NCBI GenBank assembly: GCA_963597615.1
Contig: CAVBQS010000054.1
Span: 1 to 41,748 of the forward strand
From: CAKRJP01 sp963597615
Lineage (GTDB): Bacteria > Bacillota > Clostridia > Lachnospirales > Lachnospiraceae
Length of the DNA stretch: 41,748 nt
Reading direction: 5' to 3'
Made by a program: the position numbers and the translations under genes. The notes beneath the pieces are model-generated. The model had not been told where the DNA came from, did not search any database, and worked only from the letters and a program-made list of their open reading frames with translations. Shown piece after piece: positions 9,502-18,249 of this stretch (positions are counted from its first letter, which is position 1; every line of letters starts with the position of its first letter).

Positions 9502-10588
9502 TATCTACGCAATCCGCGGTAAGCTGGGGCAGTTTTACGCAGAATATTCAAAGTTTATAGACAAGGGAATTCAGTTTGTACTGGCAATGATCACATTTTT
9601 GGTTATTAACAGCAATGTAGGATTTATGAAATTGGCAGCAAGGCCCCTGGTATCAGTAGCATTAGCTATTGTTGCTATGTTTTTGCCTTTGAATTTTACA
9701 ATTTTAATTGCTGCGATTTTGCTTCTTGCCCATACGTATGCATTGTCTCTTGGAGCAGTTATTACTACTGCAGTTATTTTTGCGATTCTGTATATTTTCT
9801 TTTTTCGTCTAACTCCGGACTATGCAATATTGGTAGTTCTTACTCCAGTGGCATTCGCTCTTAAGATTCCATATATCATTCCTGTGGTTTGTGGTTTGGT
9901 GGCAGCTCCTGTAAGTCTTTTTTCAGTAGGAAGTGGTGTAGTGGTTTATTACATGATGTCCTATGTGAAAAAGTCTTCCACAAGCTTGGAAGCTTCAGGA
10001 ATTAAGGCTGTGTTGGGAGTGGCAACCAAGTATATCCAACATGTTTTAACTAACAAAGAAATGTGGATTATGATCTGTGCCTTTATTATTGCTTTTTTTG
10101 TAACTTATACACTGCGCAGAACATCTATGGATCATGCATGGAAGGTGGCCATTATAGCGGGAACAGTTGTAAATGTGGTAGTAGTGGCAGCAGGAAATAT
10201 TGCTATGAGTGTCAGCACATCCTATGGAAGCTTGGTAATTGGAAGTGTAGGAAGTATTCTGATAGGTCTTGTCTTGGAAGTGTTCCTTTTTGCAGTGGAT
10301 TATACTAGATGTGAGAACATTCAATACGAAGATGATGAGTATTTTTATTATGTAAAAGCAGTTCCTAAGGTAGCCATTGCTGCTACAGAGAAAACTGTGA
10401 AGCATATTAATGAACACGAATCTACAGAAATTATGGATACAGAACAGATTCGGGAGAGTGCTTCTGAAAAAAGAGGTCTTGCTTCAAGAAATGCAAGGGG
10501 TTCAAGAAGAAGTGGCCAGGATGTGGATCGCCAGCTTTTGGAGGAAAGTTTAAAGAAAGATTTAGGCTTTGGACAGGAAAATAACTAA
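9494..10588 (+). CDS. Uncharacterised polytopic membrane protein upstream of cdaA
   Basis: The 364-residue protein has about eight hydrophobic spans in residues 20-280, then a charged cytoplasmic tail of about 80 residues. The tail begins with an acidic/aromatic segment (DDEYFYY, near 282) and contains a Ser/Arg-rich stretch. I know no function for it and see no transporter or enzyme motif. Its start overlaps the preceding membrane gene by 8 bases, and cdaA follows 27 bases later behind GGGAG. The pairing of two coupled membrane genes with a membrane-bound c-di-AMP cyclase suggests a shared membrane role. That is inference from position only. Confidence 0.85.
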   Translation: MDNIYAIRGKLGQFYAEYSKFIDKGIQFVLAMITFLVINSNVGFMKLAARPLVSVALAIVAMFLPLNFTILIAAILLLAHTYALSLGAVITTAVIFAILYIFFFRLTPDYAILVVLTPVAFALKIPYIIPVVCGLVAAPVSLFSVGSGVVVYYMMSYVKKSSTSLEASGIKAVLGVATKYIQHVLTNKEMWIMICAFIIAFFVTYTLRRTSMDHAWKVAIIAGTVVNVVVVAAGNIAMSVSTSYGSLVIGSVGSILIGLVLEVFLFAVDYTRCENIQYEDDEYFYYVKAVPKVAIAATEKTVKHINEHESTEIMDTEQIRESASEKRGLASRNARGSRRSGQDVDRQLLEESLKKDLGFGQENN

Positions 10589-10615
10589 GAGAAAATAGGA
10601 AAGGGAGATGACAGA

Positions 10616-11503
10616 ATGCAACAGCTTATCAGCAAGTTTGTAGATCAATATGCAACTGGTCTATATTTTCCGAATATTACAATTACAGATGTTCTGGAAG
10701 TGCTGATTCTGACATACCTTATTTATCAGATTATGGTATGGATTAAAAACACAAAGGCATGGATGCTACTTAGGGGGATTGCAGTGATGCTGATTTTTAT
10801 TCTTTTAGCGGCCTTGTTTCAGATGCATACGATTCTGTTTATTGCAAAAAATCTAGTGACAGTTTTAGCAACAGCCTTAATTGTTGTATTTCAGCCAGAA
10901 CTTCGAAGAGCTTTGGAACGTTTGGGAGAACGGCAGTTTTGGTCTGTCATGGTACCAAGCTTTGACAAGGGGAAAGAATGGGCCCGTTTTACAGAAGAAA
11001 CCAGAGAAGCAATTATTGCAGCAGCTTTTGCCATGGGAAAGGTGAAGACAGGAGCTTTAATTGTAGTGGAGGAAGCTATTCGATTAAATGAATATGAGAT
11101 TACAGGAATCCAGCTGGATTGTATGGTGTCCAGACAGGTCTTGATCAACATTTTCGAGCATAATACCCCTCTTCATGATGGGGCAGTGATTATCAGGGGA
11201 GATCGTATTGTGTCTGCCACCTGTTATCTGCCTTTATCAGACAATATGGAGATTAGCAAAGATCTTGGAACCAGACATCGTGCGGCTTTGGGAATGAGTG
11301 AGGTCAGTGATGCCTTGATTATTGTGGTTTCTGAGGAGACCGGTACTGTATCTATGGCAAAGTCCGGCAGGCTTTATCGCAATGTTGGGGAGAAGGAGCT
11401 TAGAGAAAAGTTGGAAGAGCTTCAGGACCGTAGAGTGGAGGTACATCCGGTAGTAGCCGCAGTGAAAGGATGGCGAGGACATGAAAAAAAGACTGACAAA
11501 TAA
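10616..11503 (+). CDS. cdaA: Diadenylate cyclase CdaA
   Basis: CdaA makes cyclic di-AMP from two ATP, a messenger that controls potassium and osmolyte balance and wall homeostasis in Firmicutes. The 295-residue protein has the expected three membrane helices in residues 23-95. The DAC domain carries the two catalytic motifs DGA (188-190) and RHRAALG (220-226). The reading frame of cdaR starts 23 bases before its stop, which couples synthesis of enzyme and regulator. In many Firmicutes glmM follows cdaR; here it does not. Confidence 0.97.
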   Translation: MQQLISKFVDQYATGLYFPNITITDVLEVLILTYLIYQIMVWIKNTKAWMLLRGIAVMLIFILLAALFQMHTILFIAKNLVTVLATALIVVFQPELRRALERLGERQFWSVMVPSFDKGKEWARFTEETREAIIAAAFAMGKVKTGALIVVEEAIRLNEYEITGIQLDCMVSRQVLINIFEHNTPLHDGAVIIRGDRIVSATCYLPLSDNMEISKDLGTRHRAALGMSEVSDALIIVVSEETGTVSMAKSGRLYRNVGEKELREKLEELQDRRVEVHPVVAAVKGWRGHEKKTDK

Positions 11504-12728
11504 TCTGGGCCTCAAACTTTTGGCATTTCTTTTGGCGGGATTCATGTGGTTTCTGGTGGTAAATATTGATGATCCTATCACAGAGAAAACTTATACTGGG
11601 ATTAAGGTGAAGGTAACTAATGAAGATGTGGTGACTTCCAGCAACCGAACCTATCAGATTGTAGATAATACACAGACGGTAAGTGTGGTGGTATCTGCAA
11701 AGCGTTCCGTCTTGACAAAATTAAAGGCGGATGACATAGAAGCTACAGCCAATATGAAAGAGCTTTCTATGGAGACTCAGGTGCCTATAGAAATCAGTAT
11801 AGAAAAGTATTCCGGTAGATATGAAAGTGCTTATTCTACTCCTAGAAATCTTCAGGTAAAGATTGAGGAGGAGTCAAGAAACAGTTATCCGATTACCCCT
11901 ACCAGCACAGGCACTGTAAGAGGCGGATATGTTGTTGGAACCATGACAGCGGATCCTCAAAAGATTACTTTTAGAGGTCCAAAGACCATTATTGATTCCA
12001 TCAGTAAGGTAGTGGCAGATGTGGATGTTTCCGGATTGTCGGAGGATTCTAGACTAGAAGCTAATCTGGTACTTTATGACGCTAACGATAACGTGATTGA
12101 TCAGACCCTTCTTAGTAATAATCTTGGTAAAGAGGGCATTTATGTAGATGTAACCTTATACAAGATTAAGAGTATTCCAGTAAAGATTGATGACTCCAAT
12201 ATAAAAGCGAAAAGCGGTTATACCATAGAAAGTATCACTACAGAACCGCAGCAGATTGATGTGGCGGGTGAACAGACTGCCTTGGAGTCTGCAGATGAAA
12301 TTGAAATTCCGGCAGAGGCTCTTGTAGCCACAGATTTGACAGAGAGAACAGAACTTACTGTGGATGTCACGCCTTATCTGCCTGAGGATGTGAGCTTGGC
12401 AGACAGCAATGCAGGTAATGTAGTAGTGACTATTGCAGTAACGCAACCGGGAACTCAAATTTATGAAATTTCTACCAGTGCTATAACCGTCAGCAATTTG
12501 GCTAGCGATTTAGAAGTGGTTTATGACAATGCAGTAGATTTGTCGGTGGAGATTAGAGGACCCGAGGAGACCTTGAAAAATTATAAAATTGCTAAAAAGG
12601 TATCTATAGATTTAAAAGATTATAAAGAGGCAGGAACCTATACCGTTCCGGTGAAGGTAAATCTTCCGGAGGGCTGTGCTTTAGAGAATAATCTTGAGGT
12701 TAAGGTTACTTTGGAGAAAAAAGAATAA
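11481..12728 (+). CDS. cdaR: YbbR-domain regulator of CdaA (CdaR)
   Basis: CdaR is a membrane-anchored extracellular protein that binds CdaA and modulates c-di-AMP synthesis. This 415-residue product has a short basic N-terminus, one hydrophobic span near residues 12-28 (LAFLLAGFMWFLVV), then a long extracytoplasmic part made of about four YbbR-type beta domains of roughly 80-90 residues. The start lies inside cdaA, 6 bases after AGGAC-like purines. The partnership with cdaA is known in Bacillus, Listeria and Staphylococcus. Confidence 0.93.
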   Translation: MKKRLTNNLGLKLLAFLLAGFMWFLVVNIDDPITEKTYTGIKVKVTNEDVVTSSNRTYQIVDNTQTVSVVVSAKRSVLTKLKADDIEATANMKELSMETQVPIEISIEKYSGRYESAYSTPRNLQVKIEEESRNSYPITPTSTGTVRGGYVVGTMTADPQKITFRGPKTIIDSISKVVADVDVSGLSEDSRLEANLVLYDANDNVIDQTLLSNNLGKEGIYVDVTLYKIKSIPVKIDDSNIKAKSGYTIESITTEPQQIDVAGEQTALESADEIEIPAEALVATDLTERTELTVDVTPYLPEDVSLADSNAGNVVVTIAVTQPGTQIYEISTSAITVSNLASDLEVVYDNAVDLSVEIRGPEETLKNYKIAKKVSIDLKDYKEAGTYTVPVKVNLPEGCALENNLEVKVTLEKKE

Positions 12729-12751
12729 GATAGTAACATTTAGGAGGAAGT

Positions 12752-13021
12752 ATGGTCACAAAGAAGATCAGAATTACCAACCCTACGGGGCTTCATATGA
12801 GACCGGCTGGAATCTTTTGTAATATGGCAAGTAGATTTGCGTGTAAAGTTACATTTAATTATGGTGAAGATGGGACGAATGCCAATGCAAAAAGTGTATT
12901 GAATGTACTTGGAGCCTGCGTGAAAAGCGGAGATGAAATTGAACTTGTCTGTGAAGGAGAAGATGAACAGGAGGCACTGGCTGCTATGGTGCAGATCATA
13001 GAAGATGGGCTTGGAGAATAA
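12752..13021 (+). CDS. HPr-family phosphocarrier
   Basis: HPr passes phosphate from enzyme I to PTS sugar permeases. In Firmicutes it is also phosphorylated on a serine by HPr kinase to control carbon catabolite repression. The 89-residue protein keeps the catalytic histidine His15 in GLHMRPA. It also has a serine (Ser48, in AKSVLNVLG) where Ser46 of classical HPr sits. Both regulatory residues are therefore present. It follows cdaR by 23 bases with AGGAGG before the ATG and is the last gene of the c-di-AMP operon. No ptsI follows, so it may be a second HPr rather than the main PTS one. Confidence 0.92.
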   Translation: MVTKKIRITNPTGLHMRPAGIFCNMASRFACKVTFNYGEDGTNANAKSVLNVLGACVKSGDEIELVCEGEDEQEALAAMVQIIEDGLGE

Positions 13022-13022
13022 G

Positions 13023-13060
13023 AAAAAAAGCATCGGTGATTGTATGCCGATGCTTTTTTA
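13023..13060 (+). terminator. Intrinsic terminator of the cdaA operon
   Basis: The stem AAAAAAGCATCGG / CCGATGCTTTTTT, with a 10-base loop, ends in a run of T. It starts one base after the HPr stop codon. It should stop transcription cleanly before the next promoter. Confidence 0.9.
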
Positions 13061-13082
13061 ATGGAGAGTTATTTGAAGAAAT

Positions 13083-13118
13083 TTGACAAAGACCCTTGAT
13101 ATAGTATAGAATACTATA
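13083..13118 (+). promoter_or_regulatory. Promoter of the NlpC/P60 gene with overlapping palindrome
   Basis: A consensus -35 TTGACA is at 13083-13088. Candidate -10s are TATAGA (13105-13110) and TAGAAT (13107-13112). A perfect 8-base inverted repeat, TATAGTAT-aga-ATACTATA at 13100-13118, sits exactly over the -10. This is the typical position of a repressor operator. I do not recognise the regulator. Confidence 0.65.
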
Positions 13119-13176
13119 GTGATTTTGTTAATGGAGACTGGAAGTTATATTTGTAATGAATTATAAGGAGTCGTCT

Positions 13177-14904
13177 ATGATAATAAAAAAATACGCCAAA
13201 GTCTTGGCGGCGGTACTTGGTATCTCTTTATGTTTGAGTCAGGGAGTATCGGCGGTTGAGCTTGGCGATCGTGTTGAAACACAGACTAATGTTACGGAAG
13301 GAGTGGATACTACCAGTAACCTAGATGGAACTGGTACAGCAGAAGATTTCCAGGCGGTAGAGGACAAGCAAGATACCTCTACAAATACGTCGGAAACTAG
13401 CGCTGGTGAAGAAGGATCAGCAAAGACTACAGAGTCTACTACCGCTGAAAGTAAAAAAACAGACGGTGAATCGGAAGAAGAGAAGACCGAAGCAAGTGAT
13501 AGTCAGACTACAGAGGAAGATAGTCAGGAGAACCAGCTGGCTCAGGCCGGACAAAGTCTTGCTTCATCTTACAAGCTTCAGTGCCGTGTCCATCGACAGA
13601 CCTACGGTTGGTCTGACTGGATTGATTCGGATTCTATAGCAGGAACCGTGGGAGAAGGCAAGAGATTGGAAGCTATTCAGATCCGTATTGTAGATAAGAA
13701 TGGAAATGCTACTAGCCAGTACCATGTGTCCTACAAGGTTCACCGCCAAACCTACGGCTGGACCGATTGGGTTTCAGACGGCGCAGAGGCAGGAACCACA
13801 GGAGAGGGAAAGCGCTTGGAAGCTATTTGTATTAAGGTTACAGATAATTCAGGCAATACCTACCAGGTGAGTTATCGTGTCCATGCACAGACTTATGGTT
13901 GGATGGATACAGTAACTGGTGGTGCAGAGGCAGGGACTGTAGGACAGGGAAAACGTTTGGAAGCAATGGTCCTATCCTTAAATAGTACCATCCCAACACC
14001 TAGCAGCAACTCAACTGCTCCAGATGCTCAAACTACTAAGGCAAGCATTACTTATTCTGGACATGTACAGACCTTTGGGGATGTGGCGGCGGTAGAAAAT
14101 GGAGCTCAGTTAGGAACTACCGGCCTTGGAAAGCGAATTGAGGGAATGACCATTAACTTGATTCAGCCTACCAGTGGTGCAATCAGCGGCAATATTGTCT
14201 ATCAAGCTCATGTACAAACCTATGGTTGGCTTGATAGTGTTACCAATGGAAACTACTGTGGAACCACAGGTCAGGGTAAGCGTATGGAGGCCATTAAGAT
14301 TAGTTTGACGGGACAGTTGGCTAATCAGTACGATATTTATTATCGTGTCCATAGCCAGACTTACGGTTGGTTAGGATGGGCCATGAACGGAGATGCAGCT
14401 GGTACAGAAGGATATGCAAAACGTTTGGAAGCCATCGAGATTCGTTTAGTGAAGAAGGGAGAGAGTGCTCCTACTATTTCCGGAGACGCTTTCTTAAAGA
14501 AGACTTCAGAAAGTTCTACGGACACTTCTAAGGTAGCCACTATTAAACAATATCTGGGCACTAAGTATGTTTGGGGAGGGAATACTCCTACTACTGGATG
14601 GGATTGTTCCGGTTGTGCTATTTGGATTTTGAAAAACCTGTACGGCGTTAGCTTTAGTGGTCGAGCTACCTATCAGATTGTTTACGAGGGTAGTGCCGTT
14701 AGCTTGAAAGATCGTAACCAATGGCAGGTTGGAGATTTAATCTTCTTTGGAGATTCCGTAGCCAATAATAGTCATGTGGCTATCTACATTGGAAACGGGG
14801 AAATCTTCCATGCGGCAGATGAGAATTCAGGCACCATTGTTACAAAGTTAGCTAACTGGACTTGGGGGAATTCCCATATAGTGGCGGTTCGCAGATATAT
14901 ATAA
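13177..14904 (+). CDS. Secreted NlpC/P60 peptidoglycan hydrolase with ChW repeats
   Basis: This is a predicted secreted cell-wall endopeptidase. I chose the ATG at 13177, 6 bases after AAGGAG, over an in-frame ATG 21 bases earlier. It gives 575 residues starting with a clean signal peptide (cleavage probably after VSA, residue 26). An acidic Ser/Thr/Glu-rich linker (about 30-130) is followed by six ChW (clostridial hydrophobic W) repeats of about 45-50 residues between 134 and 425. Each has a QTYGW core and a GKRLEAI-like end. Repeat 4 is degenerate, with the tryptophan replaced (TFGD). The C-terminal NlpC/P60 domain (about 450-575) has Cys477 in WDCSG, His533 and His545 as catalytic residues. 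ChW repeats probably bind the cell surface. Its own promoter and terminator make it monocistronic. Confidence 0.93.
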   Translation: MIIKKYAKVLAAVLGISLCLSQGVSAVELGDRVETQTNVTEGVDTTSNLDGTGTAEDFQAVEDKQDTSTNTSETSAGEEGSAKTTESTTAESKKTDGESEEEKTEASDSQTTEEDSQENQLAQAGQSLASSYKLQCRVHRQTYGWSDWIDSDSIAGTVGEGKRLEAIQIRIVDKNGNATSQYHVSYKVHRQTYGWTDWVSDGAEAGTTGEGKRLEAICIKVTDNSGNTYQVSYRVHAQTYGWMDTVTGGAEAGTVGQGKRLEAMVLSLNSTIPTPSSNSTAPDAQTTKASITYSGHVQTFGDVAAVENGAQLGTTGLGKRIEGMTINLIQPTSGAISGNIVYQAHVQTYGWLDSVTNGNYCGTTGQGKRMEAIKISLTGQLANQYDIYYRVHSQTYGWLGWAMNGDAAGTEGYAKRLEAIEIRLVKKGESAPTISGDAFLKKTSESSTDTSKVATIKQYLGTKYVWGGNTPTTGWDCSGCAIWILKNLYGVSFSGRATYQIVYEGSAVSLKDRNQWQVGDLIFFGDSVANNSHVAIYIGNGEIFHAADENSGTIVTKLANWTWGNSHIVAVRRYI

Positions 14905-14915
14905 AGTGACAGTTT

Positions 14916-14959
14916 CACAGCTTGTAAGGCTATTAAAATAACTTACAAGCTGTGTTTTT
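14916..14959 (+). terminator. Intrinsic terminator after the NlpC/P60 gene
   Basis: A perfect 13-base stem CACAGCTTGTAAG / CTTACAAGCTGTG with a 13-base loop is followed by TTTTT. Confidence 0.92.
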
Positions 14960-14993
14960 GAAAAATAAACAATATAGTTGAAAGGAAGGTATC

Positions 14994-16943
14994 ATGAAAA
15001 AATCAATAGCACTCTTGTTAGCTGGTGTCCTTACATTTTCGGGGGCATTTGGAACTTCGATTGTAAGTTATGCAGAAGAAACAACAGAATCTACAGAGCA
15101 AAGCACAGAGCTTAGTCAGGAGGCTACAGGGACACAAGAAGAAAATTCTGAAGATACAGAGGCTCAAAGTGATGAGGCTAGCAGCACTGAAAGAGATAGT
15201 TCTTATCAGCCGGACAATGCCAATAGCTGGAGATATCAGAATGGTGAGAAGATTGAAACAGAGTCAGAGGAAACTTTGGCAAGAGCCGGAAGCACAGCAT
15301 GGAGCAAGGTGAATGGTACTTGGGTGAATAACTATGGGGATGCGATTCCTGGGGCTACTGCTAAGGGAATGGATGTATCCCAGTGGCAGGGTAATATTGA
15401 CTGGGATACAGTAAAAAGCCAGTCAGATATCGATTTTGTTATTATTCGTTGTGGTTGGGGTTCTAATGATAGTAAGCAGGATGATAGCAAGTGGCTGGCT
15501 AATGTGGCTGCTTGTGAGAGACTAGGAATTCCTTACGGAGTTTATATTTATTCCTATGCGCAGAGTGTAGAAGAAGCTAGCAGTGAGGCAGACCATGTGA
15601 TTCGTTTGCTGCAGGGCCACACACCGCAGCTTCCTGTATACTTCGATATGGAGGAGAATTCCCAGGCGGCTTTAGGAAGTCAGATGCTGGCATGGATGGC
15701 TAGTACATGGTGTGAGAAAGTTCAGGCTGCTGGATATAGGCCGGGAATTTATGCTAATACCAATTGGTTTACCCATTATCTTACAGACCCGGTTTTTACT
15801 AACAGTGGATGGTCTATTTGGTGGGCAAATTACAAATATGAATGCGAAGCAAATTGTGCTTATGATATATGGCAGTGCACAAGTTCCGGACGAGTTCCAG
15901 GTGTTACTGAAAATACAGTAGATCTTAACTTCTGGTGTAACAGCAGTTTGCCTGGTTTAAGTACTAGTTCCTCCTTAAAGTCTTTTTCTATAGATGATAT
16001 GGAGCAGGCTTCCGCTAGCGATGAAAGTTTGATTTCTACGGTTGCCCACTTGCAGAGCTATGGATGGACTAATGAAAGTAATAAGATTGGTTTTACAAGT
16101 CCTAATGGATACCAGTGTGGTGCTACAGGAGTTGGAAAACGCTTAGAGGCATTTAAAATTGACAGCACAAGCGTAAGCCTAAAATACCGTGCCCATGTGC
16201 AAAGTTATGGCTGGATGGATTGGGTAACTACAGGACACATGGTGGGAACCACGGGGGAGGGAAAATCAGTACAGGCTATTGCTGTAGAACTTACTGGAGA
16301 CAGCGCCAATAATTATGATGTTTATTACCGTGTCCATTGTCAGACCTTTGGCTGGACTGGTTGGGCCAAGAATGGAGAAGTGGCAGGATCTACCGGATAT
16401 GGTAAGAGAGCAGAAGCCATTCAAGTGGCAGTAGTACCGAAGGGATCTTCTGCACCGGGAAGTTTAGATGGTGCATTTTTAAAGGGTGAGAATGTATCTT
16501 ATCAGATGCACCAGCAGACCTATGGCTGGCTTTCAACAGTGTTAGACGGAGCAGAAGCCGGAATTACTGGACTTGGCAAACGTGGAGAGGCTGTTAGAAT
16601 TTCTTTAAAGAGCCCTGAGTACAGCGGAGGAATTACTTATCGTGTTCATCAGCAGACTTATGGCTGGCTGGATTGGGTAAGCGATGGAGAGGAAGCTGGA
16701 GTTACTGGGCTTAGTAAACGTGCCGAGGCAATTCAGATTGAACTTACAGGAGAAATGGCGGAACAGTATGATGTTTACTACCGTGTACACAGCCAGACCT
16801 TTGGTTGGTTAGACTGGGCCAAGAATGGAGAGGTGGCAGGAACTACTGGCTATGCAAAACGTATGGAAGCCTTGGAGGTAGTTCTTGTGAAAAAAGGTGG
16901 TAATGCCCCGGGGGCCACAGAAAATCACTGTGTAGAGCAATAA
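14994..16943 (+). CDS. Secreted GH25 lysozyme with ChW repeats
   Basis: This is a predicted secreted N-acetylmuramidase that cuts the glycan strands of peptidoglycan. The 649-residue protein starts with a signal peptide (cleavage near residue 27) and a Ser/Thr/Glu-rich linker to about 95. The GH25 domain (about 123-330) shows Asp127 in GMDVSQWQG and the pair Asp218/Glu220 in YFDME, the expected acidic catalytic residues. Six ChW repeats fill about 350-640, the first with a short insertion. The repeats are close relatives of those in the preceding NlpC/P60 protein, so the two enzymes probably bind the same surface ligand and cut different bonds. GGAAGG precedes the ATG. A terminator separates it from the gene before; I see no clear promoter. 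Confidence 0.93.
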   Translation: MKKSIALLLAGVLTFSGAFGTSIVSYAEETTESTEQSTELSQEATGTQEENSEDTEAQSDEASSTERDSSYQPDNANSWRYQNGEKIETESEETLARAGSTAWSKVNGTWVNNYGDAIPGATAKGMDVSQWQGNIDWDTVKSQSDIDFVIIRCGWGSNDSKQDDSKWLANVAACERLGIPYGVYIYSYAQSVEEASSEADHVIRLLQGHTPQLPVYFDMEENSQAALGSQMLAWMASTWCEKVQAAGYRPGIYANTNWFTHYLTDPVFTNSGWSIWWANYKYECEANCAYDIWQCTSSGRVPGVTENTVDLNFWCNSSLPGLSTSSSLKSFSIDDMEQASASDESLISTVAHLQSYGWTNESNKIGFTSPNGYQCGATGVGKRLEAFKIDSTSVSLKYRAHVQSYGWMDWVTTGHMVGTTGEGKSVQAIAVELTGDSANNYDVYYRVHCQTFGWTGWAKNGEVAGSTGYGKRAEAIQVAVVPKGSSAPGSLDGAFLKGENVSYQMHQQTYGWLSTVLDGAEAGITGLGKRGEAVRISLKSPEYSGGITYRVHQQTYGWLDWVSDGEEAGVTGLSKRAEAIQIELTGEMAEQYDVYYRVHSQTFGWLDWAKNGEVAGTTGYAKRMEALEVVLVKKGGNAPGATENHCVEQ

Positions 16944-16974
16944 GAAGTAATTTCACGTTAAAAAGTGAGAAAAA

Positions 16975-18180
16975 ATGAAGAAAGAAGGATACTATTCATC
17001 TGGTCAATTTGCCCGCATGGCCCATGTGACCTTGCGGACAATTCGCTATTATGACAAACATGATATATTAAAGCCCTCCTTTGTAACAGAGGCAGGAGCT
17101 AGATTTTATACCGATGAAGATTTTGCCAGACTTCAGCAGATTTTACTTTTAAAATATCTGGGATTTTCTTTGGAGGATATTAAGGAGATGACCATTGGGG
17201 ATTCGGACTATCATTTCTTGAAGGATTCCTTAAATCTTCAGAGAAAACTGGTACAGGACCGCATTGAGCAACTACAGCTGGTGGAGCAGGCCATTAAGGA
17301 CACCTCCCAGGCTATCGAGGAAAACCATACCTTGGATTGGAGCCAGATGTTGAATCTGATTCATTTAACAGGAATGGAAAAAAGTTTGAAGAACCAGTAC
17401 CAGAATGCTTCCAATATTTCTTCCAGAATTCAACTTCACAATCTTTATTCGGTGAATCAACAGGGGTGGTTTCCCTGGATTTTGGAACAATTAAAAATAA
17501 GTGAATCAGATGAATGCAAAGAATTTCGCATCTTGGAGCTGGGGTGTGGGGATGGTACCCTGTGGAAGGAAAAATTGAAAGATTTTTCTGAAAATATGGA
17601 GCTTGTGCTATCCGATGTTTCAAGAGGTATGCTAAGAGATGCCAGGAGAAATTTAAGCAAGAAAAAAACAAAGTGTAAGATTTCTTATGAAAATTTTGAT
17701 TGTCATAAGATTCCTCATAAAGAGAAAAGTTTTGACCTGGTCATTGCAAACCATGTTCTATTTTATTGTGAAGATATTCCAACAGTCTGTAAGGAGGTAA
17801 GTCGGGTTTTAAAGCCTGATGGCCGCTTTGTTTGCAGTACTTATGGGAATGGTCATATGAAGGAAGTAAGTGATCTTATGACGGAATTTGATCCTCGCAT
17901 CGTACTGGCAGCAGATAAGCTTTACGAGAGGTTTGGAAAAGAAAACGGCGGAAAGATACTGGGGGATTTTTTTGAGGACGTGGGATGGGTAGAATATGAA
18001 GATGCTTTATTGGTGAAAGAACCGGAGCCCTTAATGTCCTATGTCTTATCCTGCCATGGCAATCAGGGCCAGTATATTTCTGATCATTATAAGGAGTTTC
18101 GTGCTTTTGTGAAAAGAAAAGTGGAAGGGGGCTTCCATATTACAAAGGAAGCAGGAATCTTCATAGGCCGAAAACAATGA
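16975..18180 (+). CDS. MerR-family regulator fused to a SAM-dependent methyltransferase
   Basis: Residues 5-75 form a MerR winged helix: SSGQFARMAHVTLRTIRYYD is the recognition region, followed by the wing and the KYLGFSLEDI helix. A dimerisation coiled coil follows (about 80-118). From about 165 the protein is a class I methyltransferase with motif I LELGCGDG at 187-194, an acidic motif II residue in LSDVSRG, and FDLVIANHVLFY as motif IV. MerR proteins usually carry an effector domain at the C-terminus. Here the effector part looks like a complete enzyme, so it could sense SAM or a substrate, or methylate a small molecule. The ribosome site is weak. A MerR-type promoter lies downstream, before rmlA. 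Confidence 0.88.
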   Translation: MKKEGYYSSGQFARMAHVTLRTIRYYDKHDILKPSFVTEAGARFYTDEDFARLQQILLLKYLGFSLEDIKEMTIGDSDYHFLKDSLNLQRKLVQDRIEQLQLVEQAIKDTSQAIEENHTLDWSQMLNLIHLTGMEKSLKNQYQNASNISSRIQLHNLYSVNQQGWFPWILEQLKISESDECKEFRILELGCGDGTLWKEKLKDFSENMELVLSDVSRGMLRDARRNLSKKKTKCKISYENFDCHKIPHKEKSFDLVIANHVLFYCEDIPTVCKEVSRVLKPDGRFVCSTYGNGHMKEVSDLMTEFDPRIVLAADKLYERFGKENGGKILGDFFEDVGWVEYEDALLVKEPEPLMSYVLSCHGNQGQYISDHYKEFRAFVKRKVEGGFHITKEAGIFIGRKQ

Positions 18181-18249
18181 TCTTATGTGGTTACTTTATG
18201 TGGAAGTGTGACGAAATCTTAAAAAGCTACAAAAATGTTAAAAAAGTAC

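Noticed and set aside
13156..13176. Upstream ATG as start of the NlpC/P60 gene
   Set aside because: AAGGAG lies between this ATG and the one at 13177, so the latter is the likely start and gives a proper signal peptide.
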